Source: Streptomyces bikiniensis (GTDB lineage Bacteria; Actinomycetota; Actinomycetes; Streptomycetales; Streptomycetaceae). From it: DNA of 25,991 nucleotides. Shown here in pieces: positions 17,610-25,991 of the stretch (position 1 is its first letter; every line of letters starts with the position of its first letter). The translations under genes were made by a program, and so were the position numbers. Under the pieces are notes generated by a model that saw only the letters and a program-made list of their open reading frames with translations, did not search any database and was not told the DNA's origin. Location: contig JNWL01000065.1 in assembly GCA_000716465.1 (NCBI GenBank), positions 1-25,991 of the forward strand, given 5' to 3'.

Positions 17610-20452
17610 CGACCGTCCCCCTCGGGTGTCGTTCCTGGTGCTGTCGGGTCGTCAGGGTCGGTGGTGTGCCGGCGTCCGCGCTGCCAGCCGCGCTGCATGG
17701 CGGCCATGCGGGCGCGCACCTCCTCGGCGTCGCGCTCGAAGGCATCCGGTCCGGCGGGCGCGGCGGACTCCTTGTCGGTGCCGGCCTTGCGGTCGGCCTC
17801 GCGCAGCTGGGGGGCGAGGCTGGCCTGGCGGACGCGGCGGGGCAGACCGTCGAAGAGGACCGGGGCCTCCGGCCGTGCGGGGGTCTCCCGCGGGGCGGGG
17901 GCGGTCGCGGGCGGAACGGGGGGCTGCGGCCGGCCGGAGCCGCCGGGCTCGGCGGAGCCCTTCTGCCGCGCGAGCCCTTCCGGCGGTACGGGGCTTCCCG
18001 GGCGTACGGGGCTTCCCGGCCGTACGGGACCTCCCGGGCGTACGGGGACGAGGTTCGGGCCCTGGTGGTCCTCGTGGCCGTTGCCCTGGCGGCCCGGGGC
18101 GGGGTGCGCCCGGCCGGGGGCCGGGTGGGCGCGGTCGGGACCGTCGAGGCGGCGGCCGTGGTCCACGACGAGGGTCGGGGTGTGGCGGCGCGGCAGCGGT
18201 ACGGGGCGGCGGACGGCCTCGTCGGCGGGCTCGTCGCGGCCGGCGGCGGTCCGGTCCGGGGCCTGGTCGTGCTGCTCGCCCGCCGGGGCGAGGCCGGTGC
18301 GGCGCCGTTCCCGGGGCTTGAAGAGGCCGCCGCGCTCGCTCTCGGTGTCGTCGAGGAGGTCGGCGGACCGGTCGAGGAGCGCGTCGAAGTCGTCTTCGAG
18401 CGGGGCCTCCAGCTCGACGGGGCCGTCGAGGGGGCCGCCGGTGGTGACGTCGGGGACCCTGGCGAGCGCCGGGCGGCGGGTGGGCAGGGCGGTGGAGTCG
18501 CCGTCGGCGCGGTCGGAGACCTTGCGGTCCAGGCGGAAGCCGGCGCCCTCCGTCTCGGGCGCGTCGGTGAGCAGCGCGGCCGGGATGAAGACGACCGCGG
18601 TGGTCCCTCCGTACGGGGAGGTCTGGAGCGAGACGCGGACGTTCTGCCGCTGGGCGAGCCGGCTGACCACGAAGAGGCCGAGGCGGTCGGTGTCCGACAG
18701 CTCGAACTCGGGGGTCTCGGCGAGCCGGAGGTTGGCGTCGAGCAGGGCGTCGGGGTTCATGCCGAGGCCGCGGTCGTGGATCTCCAGGGTGAAGCCGTTG
18801 GCGACCCGCTCGCCGAGCACCTGGACGGCGGTGTGCGGCGGGGAGAACACCGTGGCGTTCTCCAGGAGTTCGGCGATGAGGTGGGTGAGGTCGGCGACGG
18901 CGGGGCCGCCCACGCCGAGGCGGGGAAGCCGGCGCACCTCGATCCGCTCGTAGTCCTCGACCTCGGCGACGGCGGCGCGGACGACGTCCATGAGCTGGAC
19001 GGGCTTGCGCCACTGGCGGGAGGGGGCGGCGCCGGACAGGATGACGAGGCCCTCGGCGTGCCGGCGCATGCGGGTGGTGAGGTGGTCGAGCCGGAAGAGG
19101 TCAGCCAGTTCCTCGGTGTCCTCCGTGCGCCGCTCCATGGTGTCGAGGAGGGTGAGCTGGCGGTGGAGCAGGACCTGGTTGCGGCGGGCGAGGTTGACGA
19201 AGACCTCGGAGACGCCGCGGCGCAGCTCCGCCTGTTTGACGGCGGCCTCGACGGCGGCGCGCTGGAGGGTGTTGAGGGCCTGGCCGACCTGGCCGACCTC
19301 GTCCTCCCCGTAGCGCAGGTGGGGCACTTCGGTGGTGACGTCGACCTGTTCGCCGGCGGCGAGCCTGCGCATGACGCTGGGCAGGCGGACGCCGGAGACC
19401 TCCTGGGCCTCCTTCTGGAGGCGGCGCAGGTCGCGGACGAGTTCGCGGCCGATGCGGACGGAGATGACGATCGAGGCGAGCAGGGCGAGGAAGCCGAGGA
19501 CTCCGGCGACGCCGGCCTTGAGGAGGACGCCGTACGCGGCGGGCTGGACGCGCTCCTGGTAGCGGTCGCCCGCGGCGGTGTTCTCGCGGGCGAGGGCGTC
19601 GAGGACGGGGCCGGCGTGGTCCTGCCAGTGGGCGGCGGTGACGGCGCGCGGGCTGCCGGTGGGGCCCTGTTCGACGAGGGCGTTCTCGGCGGTGCGCAGG
19701 GGCAGGGTCTCGGGGCCGCGCCAGAACTTCTCGAAGCGGGTGCGCTCGGCGGCCGGCAGGAGTTCGAGGTTGACGTCGTAGAACTGCTTGCGGTTGGCGA
19801 TCAGGTCGGATATCGCGCGGATCTCCTGGGCGGTGACGCGGTCCGCGACGAGCGCGGAGAGCACGAGGGCGTCCTCGCGGGAGAGCAGTTCGCGGGCGCG
19901 GGTGACGCCGACGAGGGCGCGGCCCTGCTTGTCCATCTCCACGTTCTCCAGGGCGTGGAGGGTGATGAGGAAGCTGTAGCAGGGGTCGACCAGGCGGTTG
20001 TAGAACTCGAGGGCCTGCATGCGGCCGATGCCGCGGTTCTCCACGGAGCGGCGGATCGATTCGAGGCCGTCGAGCGCTTCGAGGAGGCTGTCGATCCGCT
20101 GGGCGGTGACGGGCCGCATCTCCTCGCGGACGCCGGGCTCGGCGGCGTTGGCGCGGATGCGGGCGATCTGCCGGTCGGTGGCCCGGCGGGTGTCCTGGAG
20201 CGAGGCGAGGGCGTCGGAGCCGCGGGGGTCGGCGAGGTAGATGAGGGACTGGCGGCGTTCGAGCTGGATGAGCCGGGCGGTGTCCTCCAGGGGGTAGCCG
20301 ACCTTGTCCACGATGTAGCCGACGTCGAGGAGCTGGTCGGCCTCGCGGCCGGTGAGGACCGTGGCGAAGCCCCACAGGCCGGTGAGCGAGACGAGCGGTA
20401 CGAGCAGCAACGCCACGATCTTCCTGCGGATGGACTTCCCGCGAAAGCGCAT
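17606..20452 (-). CDS. cvnA: Conservon sensor histidine-kinase-like protein (CvnA) with nitrate/nitrite-sensing-type domain
   Basis: The 948-residue membrane protein has TM1 (11-33), an outer alpha-helical NIT-type sensing domain (about 50-300), TM2 (309-332), a HAMP linker (333-400), a dimerisation helix with LDHLTTRMRRHAEGL (His456) and an HATPase domain. The ATPase shows its N-box at 528-538 (ELLENATVFSP), DRGLGM at 560-565 and the lid GLFVVSRLA at 592-600. The last 300 residues are Pro/Arg-rich and disordered, with a PVRPGS tandem repeat. CvnA proteins resemble kinases but signal to CvnB-D rather than to a response regulator, and none is encoded nearby. The ATG at 20452 has GGGGGAGG directly upstream. 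What the NIT domain senses here is unknown. Confidence 0.94.
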   Translation of the reverse strand: MRFRGKSIRRKIVALLLVPLVSLTGLWGFATVLTGREADQLLDVGYIVDKVGYPLEDTARLIQLERRQSLIYLADPRGSDALASLQDTRRATDRQIARIRANAAEPGVREEMRPVTAQRIDSLLEALDGLESIRRSVENRGIGRMQALEFYNRLVDPCYSFLITLHALENVEMDKQGRALVGVTRARELLSREDALVLSALVADRVTAQEIRAISDLIANRKQFYDVNLELLPAAERTRFEKFWRGPETLPLRTAENALVEQGPTGSPRAVTAAHWQDHAGPVLDALARENTAAGDRYQERVQPAAYGVLLKAGVAGVLGFLALLASIVISVRIGRELVRDLRRLQKEAQEVSGVRLPSVMRRLAAGEQVDVTTEVPHLRYGEDEVGQVGQALNTLQRAAVEAAVKQAELRRGVSEVFVNLARRNQVLLHRQLTLLDTMERRTEDTEELADLFRLDHLTTRMRRHAEGLVILSGAAPSRQWRKPVQLMDVVRAAVAEVEDYERIEVRRLPRLGVGGPAVADLTHLIAELLENATVFSPPHTAVQVLGERVANGFTLEIHDRGLGMNPDALLDANLRLAETPEFELSDTDRLGLFVVSRLAQRQNVRVSLQTSPYGGTTAVVFIPAALLTDAPETEGAGFRLDRKVSDRADGDSTALPTRRPALARVPDVTTGGPLDGPVELEAPLEDDFDALLDRSADLLDDTESERGGLFKPRERRRTGLAPAGEQHDQAPDRTAAGRDEPADEAVRRPVPLPRRHTPTLVVDHGRRLDGPDRAHPAPGRAHPAPGRQGNGHEDHQGPNLVPVRPGGPVRPGSPVRPGSPVPPEGLARQKGSAEPGGSGRPQPPVPPATAPAPRETPARPEAPVLFDGLPRRVRQASLAPQLREADRKAGTDKESAAPAGPDAFERDAEEVRARMAAMQRGWQRGRRHTTDPDDPTAPGTTPEGDGR
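17986..18048 (-). repeat. 18-bp tandem repeat in the cvnA tail
   Basis: The unit GTACGGGGCTTCCCGGGC (plus-strand orientation) occurs 3.5 times with small changes and encodes PVRPGS repeats on the minus strand. The array lies in the disordered Pro/Arg-rich tail, near residue 810, and is in frame, so copy-number change would only alter tail length. Confidence 0.85.
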
Positions 20453-20890
20453 GGCCTCCCCCAGCTCGGCCCCCGTTCGTCGCGAGGGTCCTTCACGTCG
20501 TGACGTCGGGCGTCAACACACGGCGTCAACCTTGAGTTTCAACAAACGGCGGCGCGAGCCTACTACTGCATCGCGACCATCCCGAAGGTGTGTCCGGGCT
20601 ATTTTCAGCCTGTCGAGTGAGCGTCGATCATGAGATGTCCCGTTATTCAGGGAGTTGAGATCGGCCACTGTGGCGCAGGACACCCACTGACGTGCCGCTC
20701 CGCCGGCCTGCGGAGATGGCTGGAACTGTGCGTTCCGTTCGTACGCGGTCTCGCTTTCATCCCTGACAAGGCGAAACCTTTTCCCTCTGTCGCGCGTCAT
20801 TGGGTACGGGGAGGGTTCTGTCCGCGTAAAGGCGCTCACAACGGGCAGCCGTCTCCCTGGAGTCGTTCAGTGGTGGGGAGTGACAGGGCA
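20453..20890. promoter_or_regulatory. 438-bp divergent intergenic region between cvnA and a small membrane protein
   Basis: No gene is supported here, and the base composition is less GC-rich than the flanks. Elements noted: a GGCGTCAAC direct repeat at 20509 and 20522 (13-bp period), which on the minus strand gives two GTTGACGCC copies with TTGACG as possible -35 elements for cvnA; an 11-nt palindrome TCACGTCGTGA at 20493-20503; and an imperfect stem (20747-20757 with 20768-20778, 9 of 11 paired) followed by TTTT on the plus strand. I could not assign complete promoters to either gene. Confidence 0.45.
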
Positions 20891-21259
20891 ATGGAACACG
20901 AGGCGCGGTCGGCGCGGCAGTTGTGGGTGGAGGAGGAGCGGGGCCGGCGGCGGATGCCCGATCCGGTGCGCAACGCCGCGGTGCGGGCCGTGCTGATCAC
21001 ATCGGTGACGCTCATCCAGGCGGTGGTGGCGTTCTTCTGCAGCCTCGCGGGCTCGTGGCTGGCGTTCCCGATCACGCTCACCGCGGTGGCCTCGACGGTC
21101 GTGGCGACCTGGAGCGTGCTCGACGTCTGGATCACCCGTCAGGTGTGGCGTCAGCGCAACGGGGTGGTGTCGGAGCCGAGCAGCACGGCGCGTCCGCCGC
21201 TGCGGGCGCGGCGCGACGAGGACCGGATGGAGGCGGCGCCGCTGTCCGAGGCGGCCTGA
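20891..21259 (+). CDS. Small two-helix membrane protein of unknown function
   Basis: The 122-residue protein has a charged N-terminus (SARQLWVEEERGRRRMPDPV), two adjacent hydrophobic helices (about 31-52 and 57-81) forming a membrane hairpin, and a basic, Pro-rich cytoplasmic tail. The topology places both ends inside. The ATG at 20891 is preferred, with GGGGAG about 10 nt upstream; in-frame GTGs at 20870 and 20873 are possible. It is divergent from the conservon and could relate to it, but nothing in the sequence shows this. I do not recognise a named family. It ends at a strong hairpin. Confidence 0.78.
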   Translation: MEHEARSARQLWVEEERGRRRMPDPVRNAAVRAVLITSVTLIQAVVAFFCSLAGSWLAFPITLTAVASTVVATWSVLDVWITRQVWRQRNGVVSEPSSTARPPLRARRDEDRMEAAPLSEAA

Positions 21260-21263
21260 GGAG

Positions 21264-21309
21264 AACGGAGAGCGGCCCGGCCCCGGTGGGGGCCGGGCCG
21301 CTCTCCGTT
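21264..21309. terminator. Bidirectional hairpin terminator
   Basis: A 21-bp perfect inverted repeat (21264-21284 and 21289-21309) with a GGTG tetraloop. It lies 5 bp after the small membrane protein stop and 14 bp from the stop of the leftward SMC-like gene. Confidence 0.92.
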
Positions 21310-21323
21310 GCCCGGAGGATCCT

Positions 21324-24300
21324 CTACGCGGCGTCCGTCGGGGCCGGGTCGTCGGACTGGTGGCGGCGGAACATGCGCGTCGCCGTGATCTCGCCGTGGA
21401 TCGCCTCCCCCTCCGGGTCGGTCTGCGGAAGCCCCGGGCGCAGGTGCTCCTCCACGCTGATGTACTTCAGTCCCGCCCGCAGGTCGGCGTCGTTGCGGAG
21501 CCGGATCACCAGCGGGAACTCGGCGAGCGCGGTCGTGTCGAACAGGCCCGTCGTGTACAGGAGCTGGACGCCCAGCGCGTCCGACACGGCCCGCTGGAGC
21601 TCCAGGAGGTACGTGGCGTTGGCGCGGCCGATCGGGTTGTCCAGGAACAGCGTGCCCGCGTGCCGGTGCTTGTCGCGGCCCCGGTCGTTGGAGCGGAGCG
21701 CCGCCATCGTGCAGTACAGGGCGATGGCCGCGGTGAGCAGCTGGCCGCCGGAGAAGACGTCGCCCATCTGCCCGACGGGGACCCGCTCGGCGCGCAGCAC
21801 CGCGTCCGGCTTGAGGATCTCGACGGAGACTCCCTTGGGTTCGAGGGCCGCCTGCACGCCCCGCAGGAGCAGGGACATGCCGTCGCGGCGCAGGTCGGAG
21901 TTCTTCTTGACGGCGGCGCGGGTGGCCTCGTCCACGACCTCGCCGAGCCGCTCCGCGAGGGTGGCCTGGTCGGGCTCCTCGAAGCGGATCCGCAGGAACT
22001 CCTGACCGGACCACTCGCCCAGGCCCTCGGGGAGCCGGGAGAGTCGCTGGGCCGAGCGGAGCGTGGCGAGGGAGGACTCGACCAGGCCGCGGAGGCGGTC
22101 CACGATCGAGTCCCGGTTGCGCTCCAGCTGCTCCAGCTCGTCGGTGAGGACCCGCAGCCGGGGCGCGAAGGCCTCGGCCCACTTGGCGGCGTGCTCGGGG
22201 AGCGCGGACGCCGGGAGTTCGCGGATCTGCTGGCGGGCCGGGGTGCGGACCTGCTCGTAGCGGGTGGAGTTGGCGTGCCGGACGAGGACGTCGCTCGCCT
22301 CGCGCACGGCGGCGTCGGCGGCGGACAGCTCGCCGGTCCGGCCGCGCAGCGCCCGGCGCGCCTCGGTGGCCGCCGTACGGGCCTCCTCCAGGCTGCCGGG
22401 GTACGGCTCGGCCTCCTCCTGCTCCTCGTCCGCGTGGTCGCGGAGCAGGTCCCGCAGCAGGGCCGCCGTCTCCTCGAAGCCGCCGGCCGCGTCCTCGGCG
22501 GCCCGGTGGTCGCGGAGCAGCCCGGCGTGGGCGGCGCGGGCCGACTCAAGGGCGGCGCTGCGGGAGGCCAGTTCGGCGGTCGCGGTCCGCAGGAGGGTCT
22601 GGGCCTGCTCGGCGTCGGCGGGGACCAGCTCCTCGGGCAGTTCGGTGTGCGCCTCGCCGTCCTCGGGGGCGAGGCGCTCGGCCTCGCCGCGGAGCCGGCC
22701 GAGCTTCTCGCTCGCCTCGGAGGCGCGGGTCTCCAGCATCTGGACCAGGGACTCGGCGCGGGCGGCGGCGGCCTGCCGGGACGGGCCGTCGGCGCCGTCG
22801 GTGGACTCCAGGAGCTGTTCGGCGCGGGTGCGGACCTTGTTGGTGAGGCGGTTCAGCTCGGCGAGGGCGGCGGACTCGTCGCTCTCGGCGCGGGCCTGCT
22901 CGGCGCGCAGGTCGGCGCCGACGCCGACCTTCTCGTACAGCTGGGACGCGGCCCGGTAGGCCTCGCGGAGGGTGGGCAGGGCGGTGCGGGGCGCGGCCGG
23001 GTCCGCCTCGGGGAGCGGGTCGGGGGCGCCCGCGATCTCGGCGCGCTCGGCCCGCAGGGCGCGGGCGGTGCGGTGGGCGTCGTCGGCGGCGCGCTGGGCG
23101 GCGCGGCGGTCCTCGTCGGCGGCCCGGGCGCGCTCCAGGCAGGTCTGGGCGCGGGCCTCGTACTCGGCGGCGTCGTCGGCGAGTTCGCGGAGCCTGGCCT
23201 GCCAGGCGGACCGCTCGCGCAGCCGGAACGCCAGGCCCGCGAGGGCGTCGGCGACCCGGCGGGCGCGCTGGGCGGCCTCCTGGCGCTCGTCGCGGACGCG
23301 GATCGCCTCGGCGGCGGTCTCGTCGGCCTCCGCGCGGGCGGTGCGGGCCTCTTCGAGGGTCGCGGCGGCCGTCCCGGCGCTCTCGCGGGCGGCCTCGGCT
23401 GCGGCGGCGAGCTCGGCGAGCATGCCGGGCGGGCAGTCGGCGCGCCAGGCGCCGATCCGGGCGGCGAGGGAGCGGTCGCCGGCGAGGCGGGCGGCGAGGG
23501 CGCGGATCTCCTCGTCGCGGGCGGCGGCACGCGCGCGCAGGGCGTGCCGCTCCTCGTCGGCCGCGTGCTCGTCGTGCATGGCCGGGTTCGGCGGTACGAG
23601 GAAGACGCCGGGGTCCTCCCCGTCCGCCCGCGCCGGTACGGGGGCGAGCAGGGCGGCGGCGGTGCCGACGGCGACGGCGGAGCGGGGCAGCAGGGCGGCG
23701 GCGGCCAGGACCTCGCGGGCGCGTCCGTACGAGACGGGGTCGGTGATGACGACGCCGTCGACCAGCTCGGGGCGGGCGGCGAGCACGCGCGCGTGGTCGG
23801 CGGGGTCCACGGCCTGGGCGAGGTAGCGCCAGCCGGGGAGCGCGGGGATGCCGTGCTCCCCGAGGTGCTCGACGGTGGCGAGGACGTCGGGGCCCGGCGG
23901 CAGCAGGCCGCCGTCGCCGAGGGCGCCGAGGATGCGGGAGTCGTCGGCGGCGGCGGTGCGCAGGTCGAAGAGCTGCCGCTCGGCGGAGGAGACGGCACCG
24001 TCGAGCAGGGAGCGCAGTTCGTCGGCGCACCGGTCGAGGTCGGTGACGGTGAGCGCTCCCCCGTGGGGCGCGCCGTCGTCCCCGGCGGCGGGCAGGCCCA
24101 GGAGTTCGACGAGGCGTGCTTCGGCGGCCAGGGACTCGGCGGCGCGGCGCTCCGCGTCGTAGGCGTTCCCGGCGGCCTCGGCCGCGTCGGCGGCGCGGGC
24201 GGCGGCGAGTTCGGCCCGGGACTCGGCGGCGGCGGCCTCGCGGGCGCGTTCGATGGCGGCGCGGGCGGTCTCGCGGGCGGTGTCCCAGGCGGCGACGGTG

Positions 24301-25931
24301 GTCTTCTCGGCGTCGCTGGCGGCGAGCGCGGCGCGGGCCGGGTCGGCGTCGGGCGCGGTGTCGTCGAGCCAGCCGGCCCGTACGGCCTCGGCGGTCTCCT
24401 GCTCGACCTCGGCGAGCCGCTGGCGCAGGTGGCCGGCCTCGCTGCGGGCGCGCTGGGCCCCGGTCGCGGCGGCGGTGGCGTCGCGGTGGGCCGTCTCGCC
24501 CGCCTCCTGGAGGGCGGTGGAGCGCTCCTCCTCCTCGGCCGCGTGGCGCTCGCCCTCCTCGGCGGCGGCGGCGAGGGCCCGTACGAGGTCGGCGGCGGCC
24601 CTGGCGCGGGCCGCGAGGGCGGGGGCGGCGTCCCGCTCGGCCTCGCGGATGGCGGCGGCCACGCGCGCGGAGCGGTCGCCGGCGGCGCGGTGGCGGAGGA
24701 CGGCCTCGGCGGCCTGCCAGGCGGAGTGCAGGGTGCGGGCGTCGGTGAGTTCGCGGCGCTGGGAGGCCGCGCCCTTCTCGGCGGCGGCGAGGGCCAGGGA
24801 GGCGTGCCGGTAGGCGAGTTCGGCGGCGATGAGGGCGCTGCGGCCGCGGGCGTCCTCGGCCTCGGCGACGGCGTGGGAGGCGGTGGTGACCTGCTGGGCG
24901 AGTGCGGCGCCCCGGCCGCGCTCCTCGGCGGCGCGGGCGGAGAGCCGGCGGGCGAGGGTGCGGGTGCGGCGCTCGGCGGCGGTGTGGACCTCGCGCGCGT
25001 GGGCCCGGACTCCGGCGGCCTCGACGATCCGGTTCAGGAGGTCCACGGAGCCGGCCGTGAAGTCGCGTTCGGCGGTGAGTTCGGCGCGGCGGCCGAGCTT
25101 GTTGCCGAAGCCGCCGACGAGGTCGGCGAGGCCGTCGGTGTCGCGGGTGTCGGTGACGGCGCGCAGCAGCAGGTCGGTGAAGTCGGAGTCCTTCTTGACC
25201 GCGAAGAGGCCGGCGGCCTCGCCCTCGTCGGCGTTCATCTCGCGCTGGTAGCGGAAGAGTTCGGGGTCGAGGCCGAGTTCGCCCAGGTGCTCGTTCCAGC
25301 GGTCGTGGATCTCCTCCCAGACCACCTCCAGGTGCGGGTAGGCCTTGCCGGCCTCGGTCAGGGCGTCGCGGAAGCCCTTCATGGTGCGGCGGCGGCCGCG
25401 CGCGCCGGAGGCGCCCTCGACGGGCGGGCGGACCGAGGTGGCCTCGGCGACGGGGAGGTTGTCCAGGCTGAGGCCGGGCCCCGGCCGGAAGGAGTACCAG
25501 GCCTCGGCGAACTTCCGCGGGTCGTTGGAGACCTGGCGGCCGCGCCACTCGCTGGCCTTGCCGACGACGACGAGTTCGCCGGTGAGGGTGTGCTGCCACT
25601 CCAGGGCGACGTGGCCGCAGTCGTCGGCGAGGAGGAACTTGCGCAGCACGCCGGAGCTGGCGCCGCCGAGGGTGTTGCGGTGGCCGGGGAGCATGACCGA
25701 GAAGATCAGCTTGAGGAGGACGGACTTGCCGCCGCCGTTCTCCAGGAAGAGCACGCCCGCGGGGGCCGGGCGGCGCGGCGGGCCGACCGGCTCGTCCTCG
25801 AAGAACTCCGCCTGGGTGGGGGCGGGGTGGGGCACGGGGGCGCCGACTCCGCGCAGGTCCAGGACCGTGTCGGCGTAGCGCGCGCCGGCGGGGCCGATGG
25901 AGTAGAGGCGGACCCGGGACAGCTCGTACAT
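21324..25931 (-). CDS. SMC/Rad50-like coiled-coil ATPase
   Basis: The 1535-residue protein has the split ABC ATPase plan of SMC, MukB and JetC-like proteins. The Walker A is ENGGGKS (64-70), followed by VLLKLIFSVMLPG. Long Ala/Arg/Glu-rich coiled coils run to about 600, a globular hinge-like segment with no coil pattern spans about 620-760 (GWRYLAQAVDPADHARVLAA, DGVVITDPVSYGRAREVL), and a second coil runs to about 1300. The C-terminal half-site has the ABC signature FSGGQLL (1393-1399) and Walker B LFLDNPIG (1428-1435), with Asn where most SMC ATPases have the catalytic Glu. Such proteins entrap or loop DNA, usually with kleisin-type partners; none is in the window. The 60 bases right of the start have no minus-strand stop, so a coupled upstream gene may overlap. 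Repair, segregation or plasmid defence are all possible roles. Confidence 0.88.
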   Translation of the reverse strand: MYELSRVRLYSIGPAGARYADTVLDLRGVGAPVPHPAPTQAEFFEDEPVGPPRRPAPAGVLFLENGGGKSVLLKLIFSVMLPGHRNTLGGASSGVLRKFLLADDCGHVALEWQHTLTGELVVVGKASEWRGRQVSNDPRKFAEAWYSFRPGPGLSLDNLPVAEATSVRPPVEGASGARGRRRTMKGFRDALTEAGKAYPHLEVVWEEIHDRWNEHLGELGLDPELFRYQREMNADEGEAAGLFAVKKDSDFTDLLLRAVTDTRDTDGLADLVGGFGNKLGRRAELTAERDFTAGSVDLLNRIVEAAGVRAHAREVHTAAERRTRTLARRLSARAAEERGRGAALAQQVTTASHAVAEAEDARGRSALIAAELAYRHASLALAAAEKGAASQRRELTDARTLHSAWQAAEAVLRHRAAGDRSARVAAAIREAERDAAPALAARARAAADLVRALAAAAEEGERHAAEEEERSTALQEAGETAHRDATAAATGAQRARSEAGHLRQRLAEVEQETAEAVRAGWLDDTAPDADPARAALAASDAEKTTVAAWDTARETARAAIERAREAAAAESRAELAAARAADAAEAAGNAYDAERRAAESLAAEARLVELLGLPAAGDDGAPHGGALTVTDLDRCADELRSLLDGAVSSAERQLFDLRTAAADDSRILGALGDGGLLPPGPDVLATVEHLGEHGIPALPGWRYLAQAVDPADHARVLAARPELVDGVVITDPVSYGRAREVLAAAALLPRSAVAVGTAAALLAPVPARADGEDPGVFLVPPNPAMHDEHAADEERHALRARAAARDEEIRALAARLAGDRSLAARIGAWRADCPPGMLAELAAAAEAARESAGTAAATLEEARTARAEADETAAEAIRVRDERQEAAQRARRVADALAGLAFRLRERSAWQARLRELADDAAEYEARAQTCLERARAADEDRRAAQRAADDAHRTARALRAERAEIAGAPDPLPEADPAAPRTALPTLREAYRAASQLYEKVGVGADLRAEQARAESDESAALAELNRLTNKVRTRAEQLLESTDGADGPSRQAAAARAESLVQMLETRASEASEKLGRLRGEAERLAPEDGEAHTELPEELVPADAEQAQTLLRTATAELASRSAALESARAAHAGLLRDHRAAEDAAGGFEETAALLRDLLRDHADEEQEEAEPYPGSLEEARTAATEARRALRGRTGELSAADAAVREASDVLVRHANSTRYEQVRTPARQQIRELPASALPEHAAKWAEAFAPRLRVLTDELEQLERNRDSIVDRLRGLVESSLATLRSAQRLSRLPEGLGEWSGQEFLRIRFEEPDQATLAERLGEVVDEATRAAVKKNSDLRRDGMSLLLRGVQAALEPKGVSVEILKPDAVLRAERVPVGQMGDVFSGGQLLTAAIALYCTMAALRSNDRGRDKHRHAGTLFLDNPIGRANATYLLELQRAVSDALGVQLLYTTGLFDTTALAEFPLVIRLRNDADLRAGLKYISVEEHLRPGLPQTDPEGEAIHGEITATRMFRRHQSDDPAPTDAA

Positions 25932-25991
25932 GGCGGGGACTCTCGTGCTGGGAAGGTCGGTGGGGCGGCGGGACCGCGCGCGGGGGGGACG

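Noticed and set aside
17585..20503. A 972-codon plus-strand open frame opposite cvnA
   Set aside because: It is the shadow of cvnA, which has clear kinase-like motifs and coupled downstream genes.
22546..25599. A 1017-codon frame on the same strand as the SMC-like gene
   Set aside because: It is an alternative frame of that gene, made almost only of Arg, Pro, Gly and Ala, with no ATPase motifs.

Overview
The window is a high-GC actinobacterial chromosome segment, almost certainly from Streptomyces. Codon third positions are nearly all G or C. The gene set is typical of a Streptomyces core or arm-proximal region: a crr-ptsI operon, a conservon (cvnABCD), a MocR regulator, and an ECF sigma factor paired with a CU044_5270-type protein. 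The left edge carries sequence I recognise as the leader of a Streptomyces rRNA operon. No mobile element, CRISPR array or tRNA gene was seen.

Layout, left to right. (1) Positions 1-419 hold the promoter and leader region of an rRNA operon that reads leftward out of the window. The same stretch is the upstream region of crr and contains a near-consensus DasR operator. (2) crr and ptsI (rightward) encode the general sugar-phosphotransfer proteins IIA-Glc-like and Enzyme I, and end at a strong shared hairpin. (3) A leftward pair encodes an MFS transporter and a soluble protein of unknown function. It diverges from a GntR/MocR aminotransferase-like regulator that appears to be made from a leaderless mRNA. 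(4) A leftward secreted protein diverges from an ECF sigma factor and its downstream single-pass membrane partner. The 109-bp gap between them has a strikingly symmetric double promoter. (5) Acetoacetyl-CoA synthetase (leftward) diverges from a GH31-like protein that appears to have lost both catalytic aspartates and carries a Gly/Ser tandem-repeat insert. (6) A Nudix hydrolase with a duplicated N-terminus diverges from a secreted VanX-like D-Ala-D-Ala dipeptidase. (7) A full conservon cvnABCD (leftward) faces the dipeptidase across a hairpin that contains both stop codons. (8) A small two-helix membrane protein diverges from cvnA across a 438-bp gap. (9) A 1535-residue SMC/Rad50-like ATPase (leftward) fills the right end; its probable partners lie outside the window.

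How the genes work together. crr and ptsI supply phosphate from PEP to sugar permeases, and the DasR site would tie them to N-acetylglucosamine signalling. The ECF sigma factor probably drives its own operon and the divergent secreted protein from matched promoters. The conservon is a membrane-anchored kinase-like and GTPase signalling module. Every convergent or tail-to-tail junction examined is closed by one bidirectional hairpin, so the transcription units are tightly packed and well separated.

All functions are assigned from sequence motifs read by eye and from memory of the families. No database search was run.
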